A stretch of 6,231 nt of DNA from Halobacteriales archaeon SW_10_68_16 (GCA_003023485.1 PXSG01000079.1:1-6231), one strand, 5' to 3'; counted from the stretch's first letter, positions 1-5,663 are shown. Numbers and translations: made by a program. The notes: generated by a model from the sequence alone, not told the origin.

Positions 1-308
1 ACGAGCGCGAAGGCAGCCAACAGGGCGGTCGCGCGCCGGTCGTCAAGGCGCGCCCACAGCACCACTACCACCACGAGGGCACTGAACTTCAGCATGCCGA
101 CCCCGGGTGTCCCGTACGTTTCCATGAACGCGAGCGCCACGGGGTTGCCTTCGGGCGCGCCACGGTGGACACCGGCCATCGTCGTCACGATGTCGAAGAC
201 GGACGCGACGATGACGACCGACCACAGCACCGCGTGGGATTCGGAGAGCCGCTGCTTGGCGTCGGGCAAGCGTCTCGCGCCGCGCTGGTCGGCCTTGCGA
301 CCACCCAT
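1..308 (-). CDS. DUF5658-like small membrane protein (3' end outside window)
   Basis: The reverse strand stays open from an ATG at 308 to the left edge, giving 102 residues and no stop. The protein begins MGGRKADQRGARRLPDAKQR, a basic head. A hydrophobic segment follows at about 27-45 (VLWSVVIVASVFDIVTTMAG), a second at about 72-86, and the start of a third from about 93. Between the first two lies APEGNPVALAF, with an acidic residue followed by Asn-Pro. The combination of Asp39, Thr42-Thr43 and E-x-NP between two helices resembles haloarchaeal DUF5658 proteins, whose function is unknown. The location is inferred to be the cytoplasmic membrane. A TATA-like element about 30 nt upstream supports this start. 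The gene is divergent from the ferritin-like gene at 413. The family assignment is from memory of the motif pattern and is moderately sure; that it is a membrane protein is more secure. Confidence 0.72.
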   Translation of the reverse strand, partial: MGGRKADQRGARRLPDAKQRLSESHAVLWSVVIVASVFDIVTTMAGVHRGAPEGNPVALAFMETYGTPGVGMLKFSALVVVVVLWARLDDRRATALLAAFAL

Positions 309-335
309 CTGGTAGGACACAGCACGGACGCAGGG

Positions 336-344
336 ATAGTAAAA
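336..344 (-). promoter_or_regulatory. TATA-like element for the leftward membrane protein gene
   Basis: The reverse strand reads TTTTACTAT here, an AT-rich island in GC-rich sequence. It is centred 32 nt upstream of the ATG at 308. An archaeal TATA box at this distance would start transcription a few bases before the ATG, giving a near-leaderless mRNA. The position and composition are seen; the promoter function is inferred. Confidence 0.5.
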
Positions 345-381
345 CCGGGGGTGACGCACCGGTCTCGCCGCCGTCCCGACG

Positions 382-389
382 CATACAAA
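382..389 (+). promoter_or_regulatory. TATA-like element for the ferritin-like gene
   Basis: The element CATACAAA is centred 27 nt before the ATG at 413, the spacing expected for a leaderless haloarchaeal transcript. No Shine-Dalgarno sequence precedes the ATG, which fits. Together with the element at 336-344 it makes the 104-nt gap a divergent promoter region. Confidence 0.5.
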
Positions 390-412
390 CCCCCCGCGGT
401 CGATGGGCGGAT

Positions 413-1027
413 ATGAACGCGACAGACCTCGTCGAGACGGTTCGCGAGGACCGGAAGACGGAACTCTCGCGGCTGGGTTCCTCGAAGTCGCTGTACGCCG
501 ACACCGAGGGCGACCTGGAACCCGAAACCGTCCTCGCGGCCGCCGCGGACGCGGCCAACCACGCCGTCGAGACGTTCGACGGCTGGGCCGAGGAAGACGT
601 CGACGGCGCCTTCGCCACGGCCGCCGAGAGCGAGCGCGACCACTACGAGTCCATCGCGGGCGAACTCGACGACCACGACCCCGGCGAGCCACCCGCCGTC
701 GTCGAGGCCATCGCTCAATACGAAACGCCGGTCGAGCGCCTCGGCGGTCTCGTCGGCTGGACGCTCGTCGCCGAGAAGAAGGACAGCCAGTGTTCGGGCT
801 TCTTCACCGGCCAGGCGGACCCACAGACTGCGAGCCTCTTCCGTGGCTTCGGCGACGACTACGAGGCGACCAGGGAGACGGCCCTGGAAGCACTGGAAGA
901 CGCCTGTGACGGCGACGACGACTGGGAGAGTGCCACGGCAGCCGCGAGCGAGGCCGTCGGTGCCGCCTACGACGAGTACTTCGAGACTCTGGAGGCGCTG
1001 GGCGTCAACCCCAAACCGGTCTGTTAG
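413..1027 (+). CDS. Rubrerythrin/ferritin-like family protein
   Basis: This is a 204-residue, very acidic, soluble protein with no signal peptide or membrane segment. It begins MNATDLVETVREDRKTELSR and looks all-helical. A ferritin-type E-x-x-H motif is visible at Glu74-Arg-Asp-His77 (AESERDHYES). A conserved-looking block, VAEKKDSQCSGFFTGQADPQ, spans about 119-138, followed by a long helix around 146-165. I recall close haloarchaeal relatives annotated as rubrerythrin family proteins, and older entries as transcription antitermination proteins; the latter name has no support in this sequence. No rubredoxin-like CxxC domain is present, so it is not a full rubrerythrin. Only one clear E-x-x-H is seen, so a complete di-iron site is not established. 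It starts 27 nt after a TATA-like element and ends with a 4-nt convergent overlap with the SDR gene. That it is a gene is secure; its role is tentative. Confidence 0.8.
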   Translation: MNATDLVETVREDRKTELSRLGSSKSLYADTEGDLEPETVLAAAADAANHAVETFDGWAEEDVDGAFATAAESERDHYESIAGELDDHDPGEPPAVVEAIAQYETPVERLGGLVGWTLVAEKKDSQCSGFFTGQADPQTASLFRGFGDDYEATRETALEALEDACDGDDDWESATAAASEAVGAAYDEYFETLEALGVNPKPVC

Positions 1028-1809
1028 CTCCGCGTCGAGCCACCGTCGACGGGCACCGCCGTGCCAGTGACGTAACTCGCGCGGGGACTGGCCAGGAACG
1101 CGACGACGTCGCCCAGTTCGCCGGGGTCGCCGATCCGTCCCATGGGAACGTCGGCCGCCCAGTCCTCGTAGCCGGCCTCGTAGTCGGGGTACTCGCCGCG
1201 CTCGACGGCCGCCTGGATGAGATCCTCGATGCGTCCCGTCTCGTGGGCGCCGGGCAGGACGGCGTTGGCCCGCACCGCGGGCGCGAACTCCCGGGCGACG
1301 GTCTTGATCAGGCCGATGACCGTCCGCCGGACGGCGTTCGAGAGGACCAGGTCGTCGATGACCTCCCGGACCGACCGCGAGGTGATGGCGACGACACTCC
1401 CGTCCTCGGAGTCGACGAGGTGGGGGTGGGCCTCCCGGAGCGTCCAGACCGCGCTCATGACGAGCATGTCGTATGCGCCGTACCAGTCGCGGTCGGTCTG
1501 GTCGAGGAAGGGGCCGCTAGGTGGGCCGCCCGCGCTCGTGACCACGTGGTCGAGGCCACCGAAGGTCTCGGCAGTCTCCTCGACGAACGCGGCGACGTGG
1601 TCGGGGTCGGTGATGTCGGCCTCGACGGCCAGCACGTCGCCGGTGCCGGCAGCGCGCAACTGCTCGCGGGCGTCGTCGAGGTGTGCTTCGGTCCGGCCAC
1701 AGACCGCGACGTCCGCCCCCTCGCGGGCGAGTGCGGTCGCGCTCGCGAGGCCGAGCCCGCTAGATGCTGCGGTACAGAGGGCTGCGTTCCCGTCGAGTTC
1801 CAGGTCCAT
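1024..1809 (-). CDS. SDR-family protein with degenerate catalytic residues
   Basis: A 261-residue Rossmann-fold protein of the short-chain dehydrogenase/reductase superfamily. The dinucleotide-binding loop is TAASSGLG at 13-20. The adenine-pocket region includes ADI at 64-66, and the usual NNAG motif appears as TSAG at 91-94. Catalytic-type Ser144 is present in AITSRS. Counting the classical 12-residue spacing lands on Ser157, not Tyr, and the expected Lys is Arg161 (LSNAVRR). The tail PVDGG at 253-257 is typical of 3-oxoacyl-ACP-reductase-like SDRs. I recall a recognised subgroup of such 'BKR-like' SDRs that do not match the catalytic tetrad, so this may be a family trait, not a fresh mutation. 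The start at 1809 is chosen because MDLELDGNAALCTAASSGLG is the natural N-terminus; the frame is open further upstream, but that reading overlaps the TRAM gene in another frame. The substrate is unknown. Confidence 0.88.
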   Translation of the reverse strand: MDLELDGNAALCTAASSGLGLASATALAREGADVAVCGRTEAHLDDAREQLRAAGTGDVLAVEADITDPDHVAAFVEETAETFGGLDHVVTSAGGPPSGPFLDQTDRDWYGAYDMLVMSAVWTLREAHPHLVDSEDGSVVAITSRSVREVIDDLVLSNAVRRTVIGLIKTVAREFAPAVRANAVLPGAHETGRIEDLIQAAVERGEYPDYEAGYEDWAADVPMGRIGDPGELGDVVAFLASPRASYVTGTAVPVDGGSTRS

Positions 1810-1833
1810 GTCCACAACGTCGAGCGTCGAACG

Positions 1834-1841
1834 CAAAAAAC
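1834..1841 (-). promoter_or_regulatory. T-rich element: SDR promoter and/or TRAM gene terminator
   Basis: The reverse strand carries a run of six T (complement of A at 1835-1840). It is centred about 29 nt upstream of the SDR start, where a TATA-like element is expected. It also lies about 35 nt past the stop of the upstream TRAM gene on the same strand, where an archaeal T-run terminator would be plausible. Either or both roles fit the sequence, which alone does not decide. Confidence 0.35.
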
Positions 1842-1874
1842 GGTCGCTGTCGGTGGCCGCCAGCGGAGTGTGGC

Positions 1875-2324
1875 TCAGGCGCCCCAGAAGTTGTCGCGGC
1901 TGCCCAGTTGCGGCGTCTCCTCCTCGTCTTCGTCCTCGGCGTCGTCCCCTTCGGCCGTCTCGGCCTCCGCTTTGTCGGCCTCCTCGTCCGCGTCGGGGAG
2001 GCGTTCGAGTTCCTCGGCGCGGGCGTGGTTCGAGCGGACGTTCGTGATTTCGACGCGGGCGCGTGCCGGGGGAAGCACGCCATCGACCATCACGATGAAG
2101 CCGTCCTCGGTCCGTCCCACGCCGGCGCCGCTCTCGTGGATGTCTTCGATCTCGACGACGATCTTCTCGCCGGGCTTGACCGGCTGGGATTTCAGGTCCT
2201 CGATGGGTTGGTTGTAGTGGTTGCACCACTCGGCACCACCGCGGTCGCCGTAGTGCTGGCACCCCATCCCCTCGATCCGCTCGGAAAAACTGGGGCACTC
2301 GTCCGCGAGTGGACAGTCCGACAT
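1875..2324 (-). CDS. TRAM-domain protein with four-Cys N-terminus and acidic tail
   Basis: A 149-residue protein in four parts. Residues 1-40 hold Cys4, Cys10, Cys22 and Cys34 (CPLADEC, MGCQHY, EWCNHY), which could bind zinc. Residues about 45-104 form a TRAM domain, a small beta-barrel RNA-binding fold: PVKPGEKIVVEIEDIHESG, then GVGRTEDGFIVMVDGVLP, then ARVEIT. Residues about 108-137 are a highly acidic, probably disordered linker. The last ten residues, LGSRDNFWGA, are a distinct aromatic tail. TRAM domains occur in tRNA-modifying enzymes and in archaeal stand-alone RNA-binding proteins proposed to act as cold-shock-like RNA chaperones. No methyltransferase or radical-SAM domain is attached, so a stand-alone RNA-binding role is inferred. 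The TATA-like element at 2346-2353 is 26 nt upstream of the ATG and supports this start. The same frame is not fused to the SDR gene downstream. Confidence 0.88.
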   Translation of the reverse strand: MSDCPLADECPSFSERIEGMGCQHYGDRGGAEWCNHYNQPIEDLKSQPVKPGEKIVVEIEDIHESGAGVGRTEDGFIVMVDGVLPPARARVEITNVRSNHARAEELERLPDADEEADKAEAETAEGDDAEDEDEEETPQLGSRDNFWGA

Positions 2325-2345
2325 GCCACGGAGTACTCCGGCAGC

Positions 2346-2353
2346 GAATTAAA
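2346..2353 (-). promoter_or_regulatory. TATA-like element for the TRAM gene
   Basis: The reverse strand reads GTTTAATTC across this stretch, centred about 26 nt before the ATG at 2324. That is correct spacing for a leaderless transcript. It overlaps the stop codon (2349-2351) of the UPF0145 remnant on the same strand, so the core promoter of the TRAM gene is embedded in the end of a decayed gene. Confidence 0.5.
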
Positions 2354-2510
2354 CGCTTGCGCTCCCGGGCGGTTCGGGGCGCTCACTCGCGTCGCTCGCG
2401 GAGACGTTGACCCGGAGCATCCCCTCGCGCATCTCCTCGTAGTCGAAGGCCGCACCGACAACGGCGTCGGCACCGAGATCACGCGACCGACGGCCGTCCA
2501 GTGGCCTCAC
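2349..2510 (-). pseudogene. C-terminal remnant of a UPF0145/YbjQ-family gene
   Basis: Reading the reverse strand from 2480 to the stop at 2349 gives DLGADAVVGAAFDYEEM, then REGMLRVNVSASDA, then a polar tail ending in SASV. LGADAVVG, an acidic/aromatic stretch, and ML-VNVSG-like residues are the hallmark of the C-terminal third of UPF0145 (YbjQ, heavy-metal-binding-domain) proteins, normally about 100-110 residues long. Here the frame is open only back to a stop at 2517-2519. The one possible start is a GTG at 2508-2510, giving 53 residues, and residues 1-10 (VRPLDGRRSR) do not look like the family. The N-terminal two thirds, with the conserved start and central glycine-rich part, are absent. 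Their place is taken by the promoter and start of the divergent GNAT-like ORF. I infer a truncated, non-functional remnant. A short functional peptide is possible but unlikely. Confidence 0.72.
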
Positions 2511-2515
2511 CCCGA

Positions 2516-2524
2516 CCTATATCC
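2516..2524 (+). promoter_or_regulatory. TATA-like element for the GNAT-derived ORF
   Basis: The sequence CCTATATCC is centred 27 nt before the ATG at 2547, as expected for a leaderless haloarchaeal promoter. This suggests the short ORF downstream still carries a promoter and may be transcribed, possibly together with the PLP enzyme gene 25 nt beyond it. Confidence 0.55.
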
Positions 2525-2546
2525 CTGCCGACGGCGGCGTTGTAGT

Positions 2547-2807
2547 ATGGCTGAGACCGACATCCGGGAGTTGACCACCGATTCGGCGTGGCGCCGGGCG
2601 TTTCCCGTCCTGCGTCAGCTCCGGCAGGACCTGACCGAACAGCAGTACCTGGAGCGCATCCGCGAGATGCGCGACTGCGAGAGTCTGACCCTCGAATCCG
2701 GTCGCTGGCGCGAGGACGCCCACCGCTTCTACGAGGAGACACCCGAGATGGAAAAGTACTGCTTCACGTTCAAGAAGGAATTGTCGTCCCGCCGGACGCC
2801 AGACTGA
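2547..2807 (+). CDS. Internally deleted GNAT acetyltransferase remnant (86 aa)
   Basis: The ORF encodes 86 residues. Residues about 5-42 (DIRELTTDSAWRRAFPVLRQ, then LRQDLTEQQYLERIREMR) match the usual beginning of a GNAT N-acetyltransferase, where strand 1 is followed by the 'AFPVMRQLR' helix. Residues about 43-79 (CESLTLESG, then REDAHRFYEE, then MEKYCFTFKKEL) match the usual end, with the 'AHRFYE..G' element and final strand. The centre is missing: the strands with the acidic/aromatic residues and motif A (the R/Q-x-x-G-x-G/A acetyl-CoA pyrophosphate loop). The family is normally about 150 residues, so roughly 60-80 are absent, with the join near residues 42-43 and the frame kept. Without motif A it cannot be a working acetyltransferase. 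A promoter and intact frame remain, so a short protein may be made. The gene call is firm; the deletion is an inference from family structure. Confidence 0.72.
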   Translation: MAETDIRELTTDSAWRRAFPVLRQLRQDLTEQQYLERIREMRDCESLTLESGRWREDAHRFYEETPEMEKYCFTFKKELSSRRTPD

Positions 2808-2826
2808 TTGGACGCCGGCCCGACGA

Positions 2827-2831
2827 GGAGG
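2827..2831 (+). promoter_or_regulatory. GGAGG sequence abutting the PLP-enzyme start
   Basis: A perfect Shine-Dalgarno core GGAGG lies only one base before the ATG at 2833, much closer than the usual 5-9 nt, so it is probably not used for that start. No alternative in-frame ATG follows at a suitable distance before the conserved Cys motif. It may be coincidental. Confidence 0.25.
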
Positions 2832-2832
2832 T

Positions 2833-3912
2833 ATGTACCGCTGTGGGTCCTGCGGGCGGGATTACCCCGAAACTGCCGGGGCGCCCTGGCGCTGTGAGTG
2901 CGGGCACGCGCTGGATTTTGCGGACCCGCCGCGACCGGACCATCCCTCGCCGCCGACCCTGGACCGCGACCGCGGTCTCTGGGCGTTCGAGGACTTCCTG
3001 CCCGTTCCCCGGCGCGTCACGCTGGGCGAGGGCTGGACGCCGCTGGTCGACGCTCCCGGGTGGGACGCCGCGTTCAAACTCGACTCCCTGTTCCCGACGG
3101 GGAGTTTCAAGGACCGCGGCGCGGCGACGGTCGTCTCCCACGCCCTGGCACTGGGTGTCGACCGCCTCGTCGAGGACTCCTCGGGCAACGCCGGCCACGC
3201 CATCGCCACCTACGCGGCGCGTGCGGGACTCGACGCCGCCATCTACACGCCGGCCGACGCCAAGCCCGCGAAACTCCGGGCCATCGAGCGGACCGGCGCC
3301 GACCTCGTCCGGGTTGAGGGCGGCCGCGGCGACGTCACCGACGCCTGCCGCCGTGCCGTGACGGATGGGGAGGGCTGGTACGCGAGCCACGCCTGGCAGC
3401 CCGCCTTCTTCGCCGGAACCGCGACCGTCGGCATGGAGATCGCGGCCCAGCGCGACTGGACGGTCCCGGACGTGGTCGTGACGCCCGTGGGGCACGGCAC
3501 GCTCTTGCTTGGTGCCTACCGTGGTTTTCGCGCCCTCCGCGAGGCGGGCTGGACCGACGCTGTGCCGCGCCTCGTCGGCGTCCAGGCCGCCGGGACGGCC
3601 CCACTGGTCGCCACGCGTCACGGGGAAGATGCGGCGGCCGGGGACAACGACGCGGCCGACGGCATCCAGATCGCCGATCCCGCCCGCGAGGAACAGATTC
3701 TCGCTGCCATCGAGAGCACGGACGGCGACGCGGTGGCCGTCGACCGGGCCGCGACAGAGGCCGCGGGCGAACGTCTCGACCGCGCGGGATTCTCGGTCGA
3801 ACCGACCTGTGCGGTCGGCCCTGCGGCGCTGTCGGAGTTGCGCGAACGCGGTCTGGTCGGACCCGACGAGGACGTGGTCGTGGCACTCACGGGCAGCGGA
3901 CTGAAGGCCTAA
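2833..3912 (+). CDS. Threonine synthase-like PLP-dependent enzyme
   Basis: A 359-residue fold-type II PLP enzyme. The N-terminus MYRCGSCGRDYPE has Cys4, Cys7, Cys21 and Cys23, a likely zinc knuckle seen in many archaeal threonine synthases. GEGWTPLV at 65-72 is the family's G-x-TPL motif. PTGSFKDRG at 88-96 carries the PLP lysine, Lys93. SSGNAG at 116-121 contacts the cofactor. VGHGTLLLG at 219-227 corresponds to the phosphate-cradling glycine loop, and LTGSGLK at 352-358 is the typical threonine-synthase end. Threonine synthase converts O-phosphohomoserine to threonine in the cytoplasm. Haloarchaea often carry several paralogues, and this one is shorter than the roughly 400-residue forms I know, so the exact substrate is not certain. 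It lies 25 nt downstream of the GNAT-derived ORF, with no clear TATA between them, suggesting co-transcription or a promoter inside that ORF. It ends 9 nt from the convergent Fe-S carrier gene. Confidence 0.87.
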   Translation: MYRCGSCGRDYPETAGAPWRCECGHALDFADPPRPDHPSPPTLDRDRGLWAFEDFLPVPRRVTLGEGWTPLVDAPGWDAAFKLDSLFPTGSFKDRGAATVVSHALALGVDRLVEDSSGNAGHAIATYAARAGLDAAIYTPADAKPAKLRAIERTGADLVRVEGGRGDVTDACRRAVTDGEGWYASHAWQPAFFAGTATVGMEIAAQRDWTVPDVVVTPVGHGTLLLGAYRGFRALREAGWTDAVPRLVGVQAAGTAPLVATRHGEDAAAGDNDAADGIQIADPAREEQILAAIESTDGDAVAVDRAATEAAGERLDRAGFSVEPTCAVGPAALSELRERGLVGPDEDVVVALTGSGLKA

Positions 3913-3921
3913 ATCGGTCGT

Positions 3922-4305
3922 TCAGGTACGGAAGCTCTCGCCGCAGCCACACTCGCTGACGACGTTGGGGTTCTCGACGTGGAAGCCAGCCCCCTGGAGG
4001 CCGCCCTCGAAGGCGAGGCGGGAGCCCTCGATGTAGTTCATGCTCGCCGGGTCGACGAACACGCGCAGGCCGTGGTGTTCGGTGACGGTGTCCTCCTCGT
4101 CGGGTTCGTGGTCGAAGCGCATGCCATAGGAGAGGCCGGCACAGCCACCCTGCTGGACGAACAGCCGCAGGCCGCCGACGTCGGTGTCCATCCCCTCGCC
4201 GTCCATGAGGGCCAGCGCCTCCTCGGCGGCCCGCTCGGTGACGGCGACGGCGGTCCCCTCCGGTTCGCCCTCACCGCCGTCGGACTGTTCCGGTGTACTG
4301 CTCAT
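3922..4305 (-). CDS. A-type iron-sulfur carrier protein (HesB/IscA/ErpA family)
   Basis: A 127-residue protein whose first 17 residues are acidic and probably flexible (MSSTPEQSDGGEGEPEG). The A-type carrier domain follows from about 19 (VAVTERAAEEALALM). The three diagnostic cysteines are Cys55 in QQGGCAGLSYGM, and Cys119 and Cys121 in SECGCGESF. VDPASMNYIEGS at 85-96 is also characteristic. These proteins bind and hand on [2Fe-2S] or [4Fe-4S] clusters to apo-enzymes in the cytoplasm. All cysteines are present, so it should be functional. The frame is open upstream to 4374, overlapping the end of hisD. The ATG at 4305 is chosen because a TATA-like element lies about 28 nt before it and the extra residues (MRSRRETSRRW...) are basic and atypical. 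It follows hisD on the same strand after 58 nt but seems to have its own promoter. Confidence 0.93.
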   Translation of the reverse strand: MSSTPEQSDGGEGEPEGTAVAVTERAAEEALALMDGEGMDTDVGGLRLFVQQGGCAGLSYGMRFDHEPDEEDTVTEHHGLRVFVDPASMNYIEGSRLAFEGGLQGAGFHVENPNVVSECGCGESFRT

Positions 4306-4328
4306 GTCCGGGACGACGTGGCCCACGC

Positions 4329-4337
4329 TGTTAACAC
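4329..4337 (-). promoter_or_regulatory. TATA-like element for the A-type carrier gene
   Basis: The reverse strand reads GTGTTAACA, centred about 28 nt upstream of the ATG at 4305 in an otherwise GC-rich 58-nt gap. Spacing fits a leaderless transcript and supports the 4305 start. The core GTTAAC is itself a 6-bp palindrome. Confidence 0.45.
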
Positions 4338-4363
4338 TTTGCCACCGGCGGGAGGTCTCTCTC

Positions 4364-5641
4364 CTACTCCTCACCGGAGAACCGCCGTTCGACGCTCTCG
4401 GCGTGGGCCTCTAGCCCCTCGGCGCGGGCGAGCGTCGTGATGGTCTCGCGCAACTCGGCCAGTCCGTCCTCGGAGATGCGCTGGACGGTCGTCGACCGGA
4501 GGAAGGTATCGACCGAGAGCCCACCGACCAGCCGCGCTCGTCCCCCTGTCGGCAGTACGTGGTTCGGGCCGCTGGCGTAGTCGCCCGCCGCGACCGGCGA
4601 GTGCGGGCCGAGGAACGCCGACCCGGCGCTGTCGATGCGGTCGAGCAACGCCTCGTCGTCGTCGGCGAGGATGGCCAGGTGCTCGGCGGCGTACTCCTCG
4701 GCGAACAGTGCCGCCTCGCTCATCGACCGCGCGAGGAACACGCCGCTGGCGTCGCCCTCGAGCGCGCCCTCGATGACTTCCCGGCGCTCGCGGTCGTCGA
4801 CCTGGCGGTCGATCTCCGCGACGATCTCCCCGGCCAGATCCTCGTCGTCGGTGACCGCGACGACGGAGGCGTCGGTGTCGTGTTCGGCCTGGGCGAGCAT
4901 ATCGGCCGCGACCAGTTCGGGGTCGGCGGCCCCGTCGGCCACGACGAGGAGTTCGCTCGGCCCCGCGAGGAAATCGATCTCGACGTGGCCCCGGACCGCG
5001 GCCTTGGCGGCGGTCACCCACCGGTTGCCGGGCCCGACGACGACGTCCGACGCGGAGACCGTCTCGGTGCCGTAGGCCAGCGCGGCGATGGCCTGTGCGC
5101 CGCCGATCTGGTAGACCGCGTCGGCGCCCGCGACCTCGATGGCCGCAAGCGTCGCGGGGTTCAGTTCCTCGGCCGGCGGCGTCGCGACGGCGACGTGCTC
5201 GACGCCCGCCACCTTCGCGGGAATGACGCCCATCAGCGCGCTGGATGGGTAGGCGGCAGTGCCACCGGGCGCGTAGACGCCGGCACTCTCGACGGGGCGG
5301 AAGCGCCGACCCAGTTCCCGGCCGTCGAAGTCTTCCCGCCAGTCCTCTGGGCGCTGGCGCTCGTGGAACGCGCGGATGTTCTCGGCCGCAGTCTCGATTG
5401 CCGCCAGCAGCTCCTCGTCCACCTCGTTGACGGCACGGGCCGCGCGGTCGGTCACGTCGACGTTGCCAACCGTGACACCGTCGAACTCCTCGGAGAAGTC
5501 CCTGAGTGCGACGTCACCCTCCTCGCGGACGCGGGCGACGATATCCCGGATGTCCTCGCGGACAGCCTCGACGCCGGCCTCCCGCTCGAACAGTGCCCGG
5601 CGCTGTCCCGGGTCGAGGTCGGCGATGGTGCGTACGTCCAT
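4364..5641 (-). CDS. hisD: Histidinol dehydrogenase
   Basis: A 425-residue protein, close to the usual 430 or so. It catalyses the last two steps of histidine synthesis, oxidising L-histidinol to L-histidine with two NAD+, as a zinc-dependent cytoplasmic enzyme. The nucleotide-binding region has GVYAPGGTAAYPSSALMGV at 121-139. IGGAQAIAALAYGT at 179-192 and GPGNRWVTAAK at 203-213 are strongly conserved. The residues matching the E. coli zinc ligands are all visible: Gln251 and His254 in MLAQAEHDTDASV, Asp354 in GDYASGPNHVLPTGG, and His413 in EGLEAHAESV. The catalytic Glu-His pair is Glu320-His321 in YAAEHL. The frame is open far upstream, but MDVRTIADLD is the natural N-terminus and a TATA-like element sits 27 nt before it. 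No other his gene is adjacent, as often in haloarchaea, where the pathway genes are scattered. Dyad symmetries flank its promoter. Confidence 0.97.
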   Translation of the reverse strand: MDVRTIADLDPGQRRALFEREAGVEAVREDIRDIVARVREEGDVALRDFSEEFDGVTVGNVDVTDRAARAVNEVDEELLAAIETAAENIRAFHERQRPEDWREDFDGRELGRRFRPVESAGVYAPGGTAAYPSSALMGVIPAKVAGVEHVAVATPPAEELNPATLAAIEVAGADAVYQIGGAQAIAALAYGTETVSASDVVVGPGNRWVTAAKAAVRGHVEIDFLAGPSELLVVADGAADPELVAADMLAQAEHDTDASVVAVTDDEDLAGEIVAEIDRQVDDRERREVIEGALEGDASGVFLARSMSEAALFAEEYAAEHLAILADDDEALLDRIDSAGSAFLGPHSPVAAGDYASGPNHVLPTGGRARLVGGLSVDTFLRSTTVQRISEDGLAELRETITTLARAEGLEAHAESVERRFSGEE

Positions 5642-5645
5642 GGTT

Positions 5646-5661
5646 CCCCGTATCCGCGGGG
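5646..5661. repeat. Inverted repeat between hisD TATA element and start
   Basis: CCCCG and CGGGG arms (5646-5650 and 5657-5661) are separated by a 6-base spacer. The dyad lies between the probable TATA element and the ATG of hisD, a position where a bound repressor would block initiation. If the transcript starts earlier than predicted it could instead form a short hairpin. Short GC arms arise easily in this GC-rich genome, so the function is uncertain. Confidence 0.4.
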
Positions 5662-5663
5662 CG

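Noticed and set aside
1243..2217. Long forward-strand frames opposite the SDR and TRAM genes
   Set aside because: They are antisense shadows produced by GC-rich codon bias; no family features, and the opposite strand has clear domains.
1024..2298. A 424-residue reading of the SDR gene, starting at 2298
   Set aside because: The first ~160 residues are an Arg-rich out-of-frame reading of the TRAM gene; the SDR fold begins at MDLELDG (1809).
2770..3621. A 283-residue reverse-strand frame opposite the PLP enzyme
   Set aside because: Antisense shadow; the forward strand has the PLP lysine, cofactor loops and full-length domain.
3922..4374. A 150-residue version of the A-type carrier
   Set aside because: The upstream part overlaps the end of hisD, is atypically basic, and lies before the likely promoter of the 4305 start.
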